In this document: piece after piece, positions 23,210 to 35,100 of the stretch | How positions within the stretch are numbered: position 1 is the stretch's first letter | Layout: each line of letters opens with the position of its first letter | Source: Diphasiastrum complanatum | Taxonomy: Eukaryota; Streptophyta; Lycopodiopsida; Lycopodiales; Lycopodiaceae | Direction of reading: 5' to 3' | NCBI GenBank assembly: GCA_029204225.1 | Contig: MU831547.1 | Coordinates: 1 to 64,000, forward strand | DNA length: 64,000 nt | The notes under the pieces: generated by a model | The model's database searches: none | Told to the model about the DNA's origin: nothing | Seen by the model: only the letters and a program-made list of their open reading frames with translations | Made by a program: the position numbers and the translations under genes

Positions 23210-23640
23210 CTTTAGCAAGCTAGAATAACTTAGCAAGCTAGATCGAGTAGGATAGAAGTTAGATGATCAGAATCTAGACACTAGGATTAGCTAAATTAGG
23301 CCTAGATTTAGTCCTCTATATTGTGAATTAACCAGATTAAGATTATCAAATTAGTTTAGGCTAGTCTTCTTAGAAATAAGTAGCTTGGCTAGACCAGTAA
23401 GCAAGTAGATCAAGTAGCTTTAGATCAGTTATATCAATCCTACTGATAGCATAATTAGGTCAATCTTAGCCTAATTACATAGATTAGACTTGGATTGTTT
23501 GGTAAATAGTGAGTAGCTAGATCAAGTTAGGTCGTCTGTAATTTAGACTCAATTAGCTAGGTCGACTAGCCCTAAATTAGCCAATCTAGCTTACCTAGGT
23601 AGGATTCCATTAGTGTGACTTGGCTAGATAGGTTGGTAAA
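23210..23640. other. CTAG-rich cryptically simple region
   Basis: Words such as gctagatca, ttagctag, cctagat and aattaggc recur densely without a fixed period. No coding frame. It looks like slippage-grown sequence or the decayed LTR of the gypsy element that follows. Confidence 0.5.
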
Positions 23641-24888
23641 AAAACCTAGAAAGGGCCAAAATTCATGATTTTTGCTTGTTTTTTAATGAAATTGGATGGT
23701 AGGAGGTTGTTGAACATCAATTGAAGCTGGAAAAAGATGAATCATAGTCTTTTGAAGCTGTCTTAGAAGATAGAGCCAAGAATTTCAGCAATTGGATTTG
23801 TTGGAAGTAAAAAATTGTCAAAAATTGACCAATTTTGGTGAATTTTGGGGGGTGGATTTCTCTAAATCCATAAGGGGATCATTTTGGCTTTTTTACAGCA
23901 TGATTTGTATTTCTTTTTACCTTCCCAACAAACTGTCAGACCTGTAAATTGATGGGTAGAGGCTTATGTTTCAATTCCATCAAGTTTGTAGCAATTTTGA
24001 CTTCTAGAAATCAAGAATTCATGGTTCTCAGCCCATACTGCTTCATAGGATCTGTATGAAGGCTTCATGGAAATCTTAGAGACCATTTAAAACTCTTTGG
24101 ATCATCACTTTTAGACTTGGTTGAGTGTTTGCAAGTTTTTAGGCTGATTGGGCTTGAAAAAGTGCGCCCTTCTACAGGTTTTTTGGCTGTTCTGAACTCA
24201 CACGTGTGAAACCTAGGTCGCAGGCTGACGTGACAAGTGTCTTGTCCCTCTGTACTGAGCTTTATAGCACCCAATTTGGTGTTTTGTAGCCAAAGATATG
24301 ATCATCTGAAGTTTTGCAATTTTGTGAGCAAAATTGGTAGAATTTCGAATTGTTCTGATTGATGTCAATTTCATATTTTGAGGTACTGTGCTAGGATGGA
24401 ATGTCTAGCATGTATTTTGAGATACTGTGCTAGCATGGAATGTCTGCATGTTGATTCTCAGAGTGATTCTGACAAAAATGAGTGGTTTAGATCTGTTTTG
24501 AGTGGTTATACACATGTACTCTGACTGATAGATACAAAACTGGGTTTTATAGCTTACAATTTCCGTAGTACTTGATTTTTACGTAAAATTCCATAAATGT
24601 GAGAAATCAGTTTAATGTCGCATGTCTTGCATGCTTGACGGATATTAAGGTAGTAAAATTAAGAATCGAACAGTGAATCGAATTTTCGATTTTGGTTGCT
24701 TAATAAATGACAGGGGTTTTTTTACGGAATTTTTAGAAAACGTAAAATTTTTTTAAAAAAAAATTAAAAGTGCAAAAACTCAAAATTTTTAGTTTTCTTG
24801 TCAAGCTGCGAATCCAAGTGTGCCATCTTATATGGTGATTTGTCAACAGTTGAGTACGGCGCTCAATGATATCAATAATCATAATTAG
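23641..24888. other. Non-coding leader region before gypsy gag; 39-bp tandem duplication
   Basis: No gene seen. A 39-bp duplication lies at 24373-24411 and 24412-24449 (tattttgag, actgtgctag, atggaatgtct in both). Its position suggests 5' LTR or leader of the gypsy element, but no primer site or LTR end was located. Confidence 0.4.
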
Positions 24889-25068
24889 ATGAGAGACCAG
24901 CAAATGGAAGTTCTGTTGAATCAAGTCAAATTGATGTCTTCACCCAATCTTGGTTTTCAACCGGAGGTTTATGCGGGGGAGAAGAAGGAGAAGAAACCTG
25001 AAGTCGTCGAGGACTGGCTGGCCAAGTGGAGTAGTTACTTTAGTCTGCACGGTGTTCCTGATGAGAAG
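24889..25068 (+). pseudogene. Ty3/gypsy gag, 5' part, cut by a copia insertion
   Basis: From ATG at 24889 the frame gives MRDQQMEVLLNQVKLMSSPN and later EDWLAKWSSYFSLHGVPDEK, a gypsy gag N-terminus. It stops exactly at the copia insertion at 25069. The same frame resumes at 27911 after the insert and one copy of the AGAAG target duplication. Confidence 0.8.
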
Positions 25069-25331
25069 CGTTAGAAATCAATGATAAACTTCATTGTTAC
25101 TGTTTATGATGCACATTAATGTTGACAGCTGTGACCAGCTGTCAATAGCCGTAGGCTAGTCTATTAGTCTACTCGTAGATTTTCTCTCTCTATCAGAGGT
25201 TCAGGGTTTATTTGTACATTTTACATTCTGTATGAGTTAGTGTGATATAGTGACAGTACGTGTTCTTCTTTCGCCTTCTTGTGGTGATTGCTTATGGTGA
25301 ATGCTTGATGTTGCATATCTAATTCTTGACA
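25069..25331 (+). repeat. 5' LTR of the 25 kb copia element
   Basis: Ends attcttgaca; its first base has changed so that it starts CGTTAG where the 3' LTR has TGTTAG. Same length as the 3' copy. Confidence 0.93.
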
Positions 25332-25343
25332 TGGTATCAGAGC
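25332..25343 (+). other. Primer binding site, tRNA-Met type
   Basis: tggtatcagagc, the common plant copia primer site complementary to the 3' end of initiator tRNA-Met, abuts the LTR. Confidence 0.9.
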
Positions 25344-25888
25344 AACGATAGTCCTACGTGCCTGATCAGTGGATACAGCTTGTCACAAGCTCCGCAAGCT
25401 CCACAACGAAGTGAGAAAGTCCTTCACGAGAGGTGAAAGCTTGGAGAGACAAAAACGGTTGGAAGAAATTCTTCTTTGGTATATTTTGTAGGGTTAGAGC
25501 TCAGAATTATCAGTGGGGAACGAAAGCACAGTCTCGGAGGCATCAGAAAGGCTAGGGCAGCATCAGACAGATTGAAAATCTGTTGAGTGGGGGAGATTTT
25601 TACAATATTTCCTAGTTATTGTGGAAAGTGCTATTTGTGTGAGAGGTTTGCCAAGAAATCTCTCATTTGTCTGTTTGGAGTACCGCAAATCACACTAGAC
25701 AGTGTCTAGTACTGCCATTGAGAGTTAGAAGGCTTCATACTTTTCACATTACTGATCTCTGTCTTTTGAACGATCACACATTTCGAAATCTTTGCAAAGA
25801 GGAGACGGCGTAGCCGCCGCGCCAAAGTAGGAAATCTAGAATATTCCCTTTGAAAGTTCTTATATTTTCTCTATTTTTAATCTTTTTC

Positions 25889-26136
25889 GTACCAATATTG
25901 GATCGACGCGCCAGCGGTAGGAAAAATCTTGAGCAGTCGTACATCCGCGCGTCATACAAATATAGCATATTTGTACCAATATCAGATCGATGCGCCAGAG
26001 GTAAAGAAAACCAAGAGTAGTCGTACATCCGCGCGTCATACCGATATCACATATCAGTACCAATATCGGAGCGATGCGCCAGAGGTAAAGAGAATCTCGA
26101 GCAGTCGTGCACCCGCGCGTCGTACCGATATCAGGT
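25889..26136. repeat. Three 84-bp tandem repeats in the copia leader
   Basis: Units start at 25889, 25973 and 26057, each with gtaccaatat, gatgcgccag (or gacgcgccag), gagcagtcgt (gagtagtcgt in unit 2) and ccgcgcgtc. Units are GC-rich compared with the surroundings and contain inverted arms such as ccgatat/atatcgg. Because 84 is a multiple of 3, open frames run through on both strands; the plus frame has no ATG and ends in TAA overlapping the gag ATG (26202-26206). Confidence 0.9.
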
Positions 26137-26203
26137 GTACAACCAAAAATTTACAGTTTTGTGGTGTGAATAAATTTTGTGCTCCAGACTCATCTATCCA
26201 ATA

Positions 26204-27412
26204 ATGGCAATTCTAAGCGAGAGTGTTCTTAATGAGTCAAGCAAATTGGAAGGTGCCGGCAACTATGCAGTTTGGAAACTCAAACTGAAGAACATTTTGA
26301 TGGAAAAGGAGCTATGGGAGATCATGACAGGTGAAGAGACAAGGCCAGTGATTGAAGAAGATCAGCGAGCATTTGATAGGAGAAGACGGAAAGCCCAAAA
26401 TGTCATCAACTTATTAATTAGAGATGCAATTATTCCCTATATTTCAGATTCAGAAGGACCAAAAGAAGTGTGGAATACATTGAAGGCATTGTTTGAAACG
26501 ACAAATACATCTCGAATACTATTTTTAAAGACAAAGTTGCATACATTGCGGATGGATGATGGTGCAACTATTGCCGATCACATACTGAAGATCAAAGAGA
26601 TCCGTGATCAATTAGCAACCGTTGGAGTGCGAGTACAAAATTGTGAGATCGTGCAATTGACATTGAATAGTATGAGTGAGTCACATCAGATGTTTGTGAT
26701 GAGTATAGCCACAAGAGAAAATCTTCCAACCTACGAAGAACTAGGTGGATTTCTTTTGCAAGAAGAGCAACGTCAAGAGAACTTGAATCATCCTAACAGG
26801 AGCTATGATCAAGCTCTTGCAGTTAGAGGACGAGGTGGAAGATTTGGCCGTGGAAAGTATCAATCGAGAGGAGGAAACTCAAGCCGAGGATCATTTCAAC
26901 AATTTCATGAGCAAGTCAATGATAGTCCGAATCGAGGTAATTGGAATCAAGATCGAGGTCAAGGACACGGCTATTCAAGACAAAATAAACTTGGAAATTG
27001 TAGGTACTGCAACAAACCTGGTCACTAGGAGCGTGAATGCTTCAAGAAACAGAAGGAGATGGAACAAAGAAAAGACAAATGGCAAGCGGGAAATTATACT
27101 GATCCACATCAATTTGATGACTATTATTATGAAGACAATTATTTAGATCAACATCAATACGATGATGATCAATATCAAGACGACACATGTGAGAGTTCAA
27201 AATTGTTCATTACAGCATTAATGACAAGTGATGAAGCCAAGGATACCTGGTACATTGATAGTGGTGCATCCAAACACATGACTTCAAGGAAAGAGTGGTT
27301 TTCAGAACTCAAGAAAACTGACAATGGTGATGAAGTTGGACAAGCTGATGGGAAGATTGCTTGTGGATTTAGGTCAACCACAGGTGGATGCGACTACGAT
27401 CTCTTGCGATAA
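26204..27412 (+). pseudogene. copia gag-protease
   Basis: ATG at 26204 starts MAILSESVLNESSKLEGAGN. The capsid-like gag shows NYAVWKLKLKNILM and FLKTKLHTLRMDDGATIADH, then an RG-rich stretch and a CCHC zinc knuckle beginning CRYCNKPGH. A TAG at 27026-27028 falls inside the knuckle; the frame then continues with ERECFKKQKEM, an acidic Tyr/Asp-rich spacer, and the protease active site TWYIDSGASKHMTS (near 27250). The protease is cut off near 27365 by the deletion that joins it to the RNase H tail. Confidence 0.9.
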
Positions 27413-27653
27413 TCAAAGTTGCATTCACCTTGCCAAAAATCCAATTTTACATGCTCAAACCAAGCACATCGAAATACACTGCCATTTTGTTCGAGAGAAA
27501 ATTCTTGATGGAGCCATTGATCTTGTTTTTTGTAAATTTAAAGATCAAAAGGCAGATATTTTTACTAAGTCATTAGGTAGATGTAAATTTGAGAGGTTTT
27601 GTACTCTATTAGGGATAGAAAAATGTAATTTTATCATTGAGGGAGAGTGTTAG
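27365..27653 (+). pseudogene. copia RNase H C-terminal tail after internal deletion
   Basis: In another frame than gag-protease: DLGQPQVDATTISCDNQSCI, HAQTKHIEIHCHFVRE and KADIFTKSLGR, the standard C-terminus of copia pol. All of integrase, reverse transcriptase and the first half of RNase H are absent between this and the protease. Confidence 0.9.
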
Positions 27654-27910
27654 AAATCAATGATAATCTTCATTGTTATATTTTACGATGCACATTAATG
27701 TTGACAGTTGTGACCAGCTGTCAATAGTTGTAGGCTAGTCTATTAGTCTACTCGTAGGTTTTCTCTCTCTATCAGGGGTTCATGGTTTATTTGTACATTT
27801 TACATTTTGTATGAATTAGTGTGATAGAGTGACAATACGTGTTCTTCTTCCGCCTTCTTGTGGTGATTGCTTATGGTGAATGCTTGATGTTGCATATCTA
27901 ATTCTTGACA
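27648..27910 (+). repeat. 3' LTR of the 25 kb copia element
   Basis: Starts TGTTAGAAATC after a purine tract and ends attcttgaca, followed by the AGAAG duplication. Confidence 0.93.
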
Positions 27911-28684
27911 AGAAGAATATTGAAAGTGTCGTGTTGTTCTTATGCGGCAAAGAGTCATCGTGGTGGCGAGATTTACCGGTGAAGCCAACCACTTGGGAAA
28001 CGTTTGCGGAAGTTTTCAAGAAAGCTTTTCGAGTTGCTGAATGATATTGACTACTACCTGAAGTTCGTGAACTACAAGATGGGTACAAAGAGTTTAGACT
28101 CTTATATCCAGGAATTCATGGACCTATGGAATAGGGTTCCATCATTCGATGCGAAGTTGGCACTTTGGCAGTTTGTCCTAGGGTTGCCAGCTGACTATCA
28201 GAACGAATGCAGGCAAAATATGCTTCAAAACCTCGAGGATGCGTTTCGGATTGCGAAAGCATATGATTCCACAGTGGTGGCATCTAGGAAGCAGTTTGCT
28301 CAAATTCCAACCACTTTGAAAACCAAGAAGGGTAAGAAGCGCGGTCCAGACCAAGCAAAATATTTTGACGAATTAGATCAAGCAGCATCGGAACCCAGGA
28401 AGCCGAAGAGAAAGAGATTTAAGAAATCTATGTCCCGGAAAAAGACTAAGAAAGAGAACTTATGTTTCGTCTGTAAGAAGCCTAGACATATGATGAAATT
28501 TTGTCCAAAAAGGAAGAAAGTGTCTGCTCACATGATTGAAATCCCAGGAGGCAATGGTAAAACTTTGGAAAATAACCTGACTAATTGTGAGTGTGAATGT
28601 TCTTTTAGTACTACTTCTTTCTTGCCTAATGAACTTTTCCGTTTAATTGGCACAATTAAAGATCAGACCACAAGATTGAGTTAA
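27911..28684 (+). pseudogene. Ty3/gypsy gag, 3' part, with zinc knuckle
   Basis: Resumes the frame left at 25068 with ESVVLFLCGKESSWWRDLPV, shifts frame near 28030, then gives MGTKSLDSYIQEFMDLWNRV, FVLGLPADYQNECRQNM, a Lys-rich stretch and the knuckle CFVCKKPRHMMKFCPKRKK (about 28465-28521). It ends in TAA at 28684. Confidence 0.88.
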
Positions 28685-30000
28685 TTCCAAGAAGTCAACC
28701 TGTCTCTAGACAACCTTATAGGTTCTCTCAGAAAGAGGAGACATAGATTTCAAATCAAATAGAAAACTATCTGAGGATGGGACATATACAACCTAGTAAA
28801 TCACCATGGGGCGCTCTTGTTCTTCTTAAAAGCGAAGAAAGATGGAGATTTCCGGATGTGTGTGGATTATAAGGGTCTTAATAAAATGACTATCAAAAAT
28901 AAATATCCATTACCCAAGACAGATGACCTTGTAGATCGCTTGAGTGGAGCTCTGTATTTCACCAAGATAGATCTAAGGACAGGGTACCATCAAATAAGAA
29001 TTAAGTCGAAAGATGTCCAAAAGACAAGATTTTGTTCTAGATTTGGTCATTATGAATTCTTAGTGTTGCCATTTGGATTAACGAATGCTCAAGCAACGTT
29101 CCAGCAAATGATGAACGATTTATTTGGTCCATATTTGGGGAAGTTTGTGGTTGTATTCTTAGACGACATTCTCGTTTACAGTAAATCCTTGGTGGAACAC
29201 GTAGAACACCTAAAAATTGTCTTGATGAAACTGCGTCGGGAGTTACTCTATGCTAAAGAGTCCAAGTGTGAATTCTTTAAGAAAGAGCTGTTTTATCTCG
29301 GTCATAAGATCATAGTAAACGAGATTAAGATTGACGAGGATAAAATCAAGATTGTGATTGAGTGGCCAATTCTTGGAACTATGAGGCAAGTAAAGTCATT
29401 TTTTAGGTTTTACAGTTTTCTTCAAGAGATTTATTGAGGATTATGCTAAGTTAGCAGCACTGCTTCAAAAGGGTTTGTTAATAAAAAGAAAAAGAGGAAT
29501 CAACCTAGTCCACCTGTTGTTTGGAACGAGGAATTGAATCAATATTTTGAGAAACTTAAAACAATGATTGTTTCAGCTCCCGTGTTACAAATTGCAAATC
29601 TAGATTTACCTTACGTCGTGAGAACGGACGCAAGTGATGTTGCAATTGGAGCGGTTCTATTACAAATGGATAGGCCACTAGCGTTTAAGAGCAAAAAATT
29701 TGCTGGTCCTCAGTTGCGTTATACTACGCAGGAAAAGGAATTGTTTGTTGTAATCCATGCACTTAAAACCTGGAGACACTACTTGTATGGTAGTAAGTTT
29801 GTAGTGTATACGGATCAGCAGCCTCTTAAGTATTTTTGTAATCAACATGATCTTCGGGGGAGAAAAGCTTGATGAACTGAATTGATGCAAGAATTCGATC
29901 ATGAAATCTGTTACATAAGAGTCAGCTCTAATCAAGTTGCAGATGCTCTTAGTCAGATCGGTGAACTGAACGAGCTATCATTCATCCAAATTTCTATGAC
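28665..30000 (+). pseudogene. Ty3/gypsy reverse transcriptase and RNase H, protease missing
   Basis: RT starts almost on top of the gag end (IELIPRSQPVSRQPYRFS near 28674), so the protease between them is deleted. Then CVDYKGLNKMTIKNKYPLP, KIDLRTGYHQIRI, PFGLTNAQATFQQMM and the intact catalytic box [13 protein letters not shown] (about 29150-29185). After a frame break, RNase H: VVRTDASDVAIGAVLLQMD, YTTQEKELFVVIHALKTWRH and VVYTDQQPLKYF (29600-29835), then EICYIRVSSNQVADALSQIG. No integrase follows; the element is truncated before the LTR at 30507. Confidence 0.9.
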
Positions 30001-30129
30001 TCTACTTGAGAGCAACATGCTTGGTTTTGCCTCTCATAGTGAATTTTACTTTATTTTTTCATGTGAATGTGAAATACTAGCTTCTCTTTGGATGATCATA
30101 ACTTTTGTTGTAGATGAGCTCTTACCTTG

Positions 30130-30506
30130 ATTCAAAGCTTGATAGATAGCCTTGAAAATCCAATTTGATCTATTATAGATGCATCTTGTGCAACCTCACA
30201 TGCATTGAGGTCTTTGTAGATCTTTGCATGGTCCTCAAATCTCAATTTTTGACAATAATCCCTAGAGAATTTCTCTTAATCGAAAAGCTTCAGTTCTATA
30301 TTTTTGGATTTAACCAAAAATATTTCTAGAAAATCACATTTGTATATCCCAACTAGTCCTCTTCAAAAAACCACGCAACCAATAGATCTTCAAATAGAAT
30401 TTTATCCCATCACTTCATCCCACCTTTTAAAGAAATTACCAATTTCTATAAAAGTTAATGAGAAGGATGATATATGAATATATCTAAATCCATGAAAAGT
30501 CAGTAA
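30130..30506. other. No recognisable gene
   Basis: Short AT-rich gap between the end of gypsy RNase H and the truncated LTR; no motif seen. Confidence 0.4.
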
Positions 30507-30832
30507 CTTGAGAGGACCCAGACACTCTAATTGAGACATATGGAGTATTGCATGTACGTGTGACGGATACAAACATGAGGACTACATGAAGAAATGTGAT
30601 CTATTTATAGTTGACCTGCATGGGGGTTGCATGGTTTAATGCACTGGACTCTATACTCTATATAATGAGGTAAGGATTCTCACGTTGACATATTGGGTTT
30701 AGATTACCAGTTTCTCTCTTCTCCGGCTAGATCCAGGTTTGATCTAGGATTGGTTGGGCGGTTTGGCTCCATAGTCTCTCTTATTGTGTTCTCCTATCAT
30801 CATCTTAGGGGTTATCCTTTAGGGTCTTTACA
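30507..30832 (+). repeat. 5'-truncated LTR of the 30-37 kb element
   Basis: Matches 36971-37322 but lacks the first 126 bp and has a deletion of about 33 bp (near 30722). It ends ctttaca and is followed by a primer-site-like ttggtattggagc. Confidence 0.85.
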
Positions 30833-31369
30833 TTGGTATTGGAGCCCGACTAAGATGCGGTCTTGGATAGGTTGGTGACAAGGCTACATCGATTTGGAAG
30901 TTGAAGCGCTTGGATTTACATCCTGGAGGGAGAGCTGTTTTTCTCAAGGGAATTATGGAGTTGGATTCTCAAATTCCAGATAAGTAGCATACTTTTCGAA
31001 ATTATGGTAGAGTGAAATTCTACATGGATTTTTTTGGTAAAAGGTGGTGCCAATTTGTAGGAATCTATTGTAATTTCATGATTTCTTGAGGAAATCTTCA
31101 AATTGTGTTGTAGGATCTATGATGGTTGATTTAGGTACTTGTTTCGTTGCTGGTTTTCGCTTCTGAATCATGTTGTTTTGTTCATGTTCATAGATAATTG
31201 ATTGTAAATCAATATGTTTAGTTTAATATGAATTGTTGGCAGCATAAGTACATGATTCCAGTTATAACATGCAAAGAGGAATAAGGATTCTTGTTCTAAA
31301 TCCTGCATGTTAGGGACATAAGGTAAAGATTGCAATTGCTTATACTTTAACTTTGTGAGAAAAATTAAG

Positions 31370-32150
31370 CTATGAATGTAAGTAGAGACCAACCCCCTCC
31401 CTGGAACTGCTGTTCCCTACAAGATCATAATCTCCTCTTTTGTTTCTGTAAACATGAAAATTTACAGGAGGAAGCATTCGAGTCTGTGTAAGAGTAGAGA
31501 TTGTAAGAGGATGTAATCCTGTGTGTTGCTCTTCCACCTTCCTTTGGACCATTTGGATGTCTTTCAACTCCCAGAAAACCAGATTTCTAGCAGCTCGCCT
31601 ATTTTTTCTCCTCAATCAGCTGTGTTTGATTGCTTGAAAGGGACAGGTGACAATGGAACTATTCCTAGATAACTATGTTGTCTGAGTTTTAGTCTGTCGA
31701 CTGTTTTAAGAGGCCGTGAAGCTGCTGGAGACCTAATTTATTCAGTGAACTGTAAACACAGAGCATGATCAAAACAACGAGGTTTCTTGGAGGAACCGTG
31801 ACTCGTTGATGCTTGGAAAGCGCTATTCTTTAAGTTGAATGCTGTGGAAGAGCTGTGTGTTGCATGTCTGCAGCCATGGATTAGATTTTCCATGCAATGG
31901 CAGTAGAAGAAAAAGAGTTGAAACATTATGATCACTTGGCACCGGAGATGGTGGTTGTAGAAGAGTAGCAGTGAGCCACAGTTTGGCAGAGGATGAGCGC
32001 GATCTATCTCTGCCTGAATTCTCTATCTCTCCCGATTGTTGATGGTCGCATTGTCACAAGTGTATAGAGGGAGCCTGACTGTAACGAGTAGTAATGAGAG
32101 GAGGAGCCTGACTCTAAACCCTAAATCCTAACCCTAAACCCTAAACCGTG
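31370..32150 (-). pseudogene. Possible captured host-gene fragment with telobox
   Basis: Read on the minus strand, a run of TTTAGGG-type repeats (32112-32149) is followed by GA-rich leader-like DNA and short frames: ATG 31926 giving MFQLFFFYCHCMENLIHGCR and a Ser/Thr-rich stretch, and 31615-31370 with RRKNRRAARNLVFWELKD and KRGDYDLVGNSSSREG. Telobox motifs are common in 5' regions of plant housekeeping genes. I cannot name a parent gene, and the link between these frames is inference. Confidence 0.25.
32112..32149. repeat. Short interstitial telomere-like repeat (CCCTAAA type)
   Basis: About five degenerate ctaaacc/ctaaatc units in a row. Confidence 0.85.
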
Positions 32151-35100
32151 AGCGCGCAACCTGCTATGTGGACAACCGTCACGGCTGTAGCCGCCAGGAG
32201 TTAGGAAACAAGCTCTTTTAGAAGAGAAACCTTTAGGGTTTACAAGAGGGTTTACTTGAACTTGCAACCCTTAAAAAAAAAAATTGGGTCAAGAAGGGCC
32301 TTTTGTTTTAAAACTTTATTTTTTGGACTTGTGGCATGCATGTGCAAAGTGGTCAAGAAAGATTCGATGCTTGATAAGTGGTCGGCAATTTGTTGAATTG
32401 GCTAACTGTTTGCATCAGTGCTATTACATGGCATCAGTGCTATTACATGCCAGTTAATCAAGGCTTGAAAAGAATTTTGGACATTTTGGTAGCTTTGAGT
32501 TGCATTGAAATCAGTTTTCTAGAACAACTCCAGAAATTCAAGCTACTAACACCCGATTATAGAAATTTTCGTTTCTTGGTCTTTGATTGTAAAAATTTTG
32601 CCTTGCATTTTGTATTGTTTCTCGTAATAGGAGTTGAAGGAATTTGTATTTCCTTTATCTAGGGACAATATGCATGTTGTCGACTTTATCACTTTAACAT
32701 TTTTGTTAAGCTAGTTTTTTTTTGGAACTTTAGTATTGTTGGATCTTTGATCAAGCTGTAAAAATCGGTTTTGGAAATGAAGTTTTGAACCGATCTTGAC
32801 AGAAAGAAAAAAAATGGTACGGTTTTCAGGCATATACCCGGTATAGGAATTCGATTCCTTGGTAGTATGCATTCTTAACCATTTAACTTTGGTAGTACTT
32901 CCAGTAAATGGAGTGAAATCGTGTTTTTTGGTTTTATCCTTTTCAAGTCGATGGAATACCGATGGGTTGGCTATTGTGCTCTTGATGATTAGTCATTAGG
33001 ATTGAACAAGCCGTAAAGCTTTGGAGATACTTGTTAAAGTAATTAATGGGAATAAAATGGATAATATTTGGAGGTAGTTTTTATTCAACAAAATTTTTGT
33101 GTGGAATACAGAAAAAAAAATACCCAAATCCAAATATTAAGTATTTTCTCTTAATTACAGACAACTTTAACGAAGTAATTCTTAAGCCAGATTAATGAAA
33201 AGAAAAACCAGTCCAATTTTATTGGAAAATTAATAAAACTGATTTCATTTCCAATTAAATCCTATGGTGAATTATATTCAAAAGATCAGACTAGTTGTGT
33301 TTTTCATACTAGTAAATGATTTTTGGTATATCAGTTATTCAGCCCAGGTATATGAATGAAATTGTTTCAGAAATTTTCCTACAGGAATTAATTTTAAACA
33401 TTTACTAATGTCGTTACGTCTTCTTAGTATCTTAGTTGAAATAGATTTTCAGGGAACTGAAAATTCTGAGAGAAGAAGAGTGGACATTAGTGGTAGTAAG
33501 TGGGATCAAGAAATGTATTTTGCAATTATGATTTTGGGTAATCCCAGTAAATAATTGCGTAATACCGGATTTTAATTTCTTGGATTAAATTCATTTAGTT
33601 GAATTCATAACTGATATCTTTGTGACCATTGAGTAGTTCACAATTTTGGATGTCAATTGTGATGTTAGAAGTAGAATTTGATACATGGATTACATTGGAT
33701 TTGTTAGTTGACAAAAGCTTGTCCCTAAAATTGATGCATCAGTAGGGTTTCGAAGCCTATCACTAACTTGGAAGGATCAGAGTGTAATGTTGAAATCACA
33801 GAATCGGATCTGGATTTGTGATATCTATCTAATAGGCATGCCAGTCATCCAAGCACTCATTTGTGGGAACAAGAGGTATTATCCTATATGGATTATAGGA
33901 CAGCTAGATGATCGGAGGACCTCTAGAATATCAGATAAGGTGGTTAAGGGTTTTCTGGAAGGAAAAGCTGATGGGATGGGACATCAGTAATTTTGGAAAG
34001 GAAATTCTAGGACTGTAAAGATCTGATGATCAAGGGTGTACTTTAGTACCTAGTCGTGATATGGGAAAAAGAAAACCATTGATCAAATGTGGGATATTTT
34101 GGGAAATTTTGAGGTTTAATCTAGATCCCAATGTGGTATCTCATTATTTACAAAATCAAAAGCCCTCAAATCTATTTCTCACTTTCTTAATTAATCCTTT
34201 ACTTCTTAGTAATTTCTCGAATATTAGACATCAGACTAGTTTATATGGTTCTTTCCAGCATGAAGTTATTCTTCTGAAAGACTGGTATGTCATATAAATT
34301 ACTACTTGTGTGAATAGACTTGGAATTCAGATAAATTATAAGGTCAAAGTATTTCAATTTCTTAAACCTAGAATATCTTTTTTTGCATGAATGAATTTCG
34401 ATAGAATGGTAGTTTGTCACTCGGGTTGAAAATAATTGAAGGAAAAGTCATGTTTGTAATAGAGTGAATCCTTTACTAGAATGCACTTGTTACTGACTTT
34501 TTGGATACATCTTCATATATCATCTTTCCAGTTAACTTTTTTTTGGAATTGATAATCTCTTTAAAATGAGGGATAAAGTGATGGGATAAAATTCTATTTG
34601 GGAATCTCTGGGTTGCATAGTTTTCTAAAGAGAACCAATTGTGGTATAGAAATGTGATTTGGTTTGAAAGTAATTTCGGATAGATTCAGAGTAAGATACC
34701 TAATTGGAACTTTTCAAATAAGTAGAATTCTCTAGGGATTGTCTGGACAATATGGAACTAGCAAGTTTGGAATTTGAATCATTATCTATAAATAGTATGG
34801 TGAGAGGTTAAAGGTTACTAATTCCATTCTTATTGAAATAGGCGTAAGTTTGATCAGGATTTAAGTCTGAGATGTTTGTATTATATCAACCTAATCTTAG
34901 TTTAAGTACTAGGGTTAGAGAGGGGTTGATTGAGTGAAAGAAATTATGTTATTAGAAGAAAACTATTGAGAGTGAACGTTATTCGTCTCAGAGATTTTTC
35001 GGATATGTTATTTACTCATGAGAAATAGAAAATCTTTTAAAGCTGAATTACAAGATCTCAGTGAGATATGCGAATAACATATGTGGGTTCTAGAGGAATC

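Larger units (their letters stand above)
25069..27910 (+). mobile_element. Ty1/copia element, LTR to LTR, internally deleted (2842 bp)
   Basis: Two LTRs of exactly 263 bp (25069-25331, 27648-27910) flank gag-protease and an RNase H tail. The flanking 5-bp duplication is AGAAG on both sides (25064-25068, 27911-27915). The primer site tggtatcagagc directly follows the 5' LTR and a gagggagag tract precedes the 3' LTR. By eye the LTRs differ at about 17 positions, so the insertion is old. Integrase and reverse transcriptase are missing, so any movement needed enzymes from elsewhere. Confidence 0.93.

Noticed and set aside
25774-26204. Open frames on both strands in the copia leader
   Set aside because: They result from three 84-bp repeats; the plus frame starts from TTG after a stop and has no ATG.
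32848-32875. tRNA-like B-box (ggaattcgattcc)
   Set aside because: Does not fit a B-box consensus well and no A-box or cloverleaf surrounds it.
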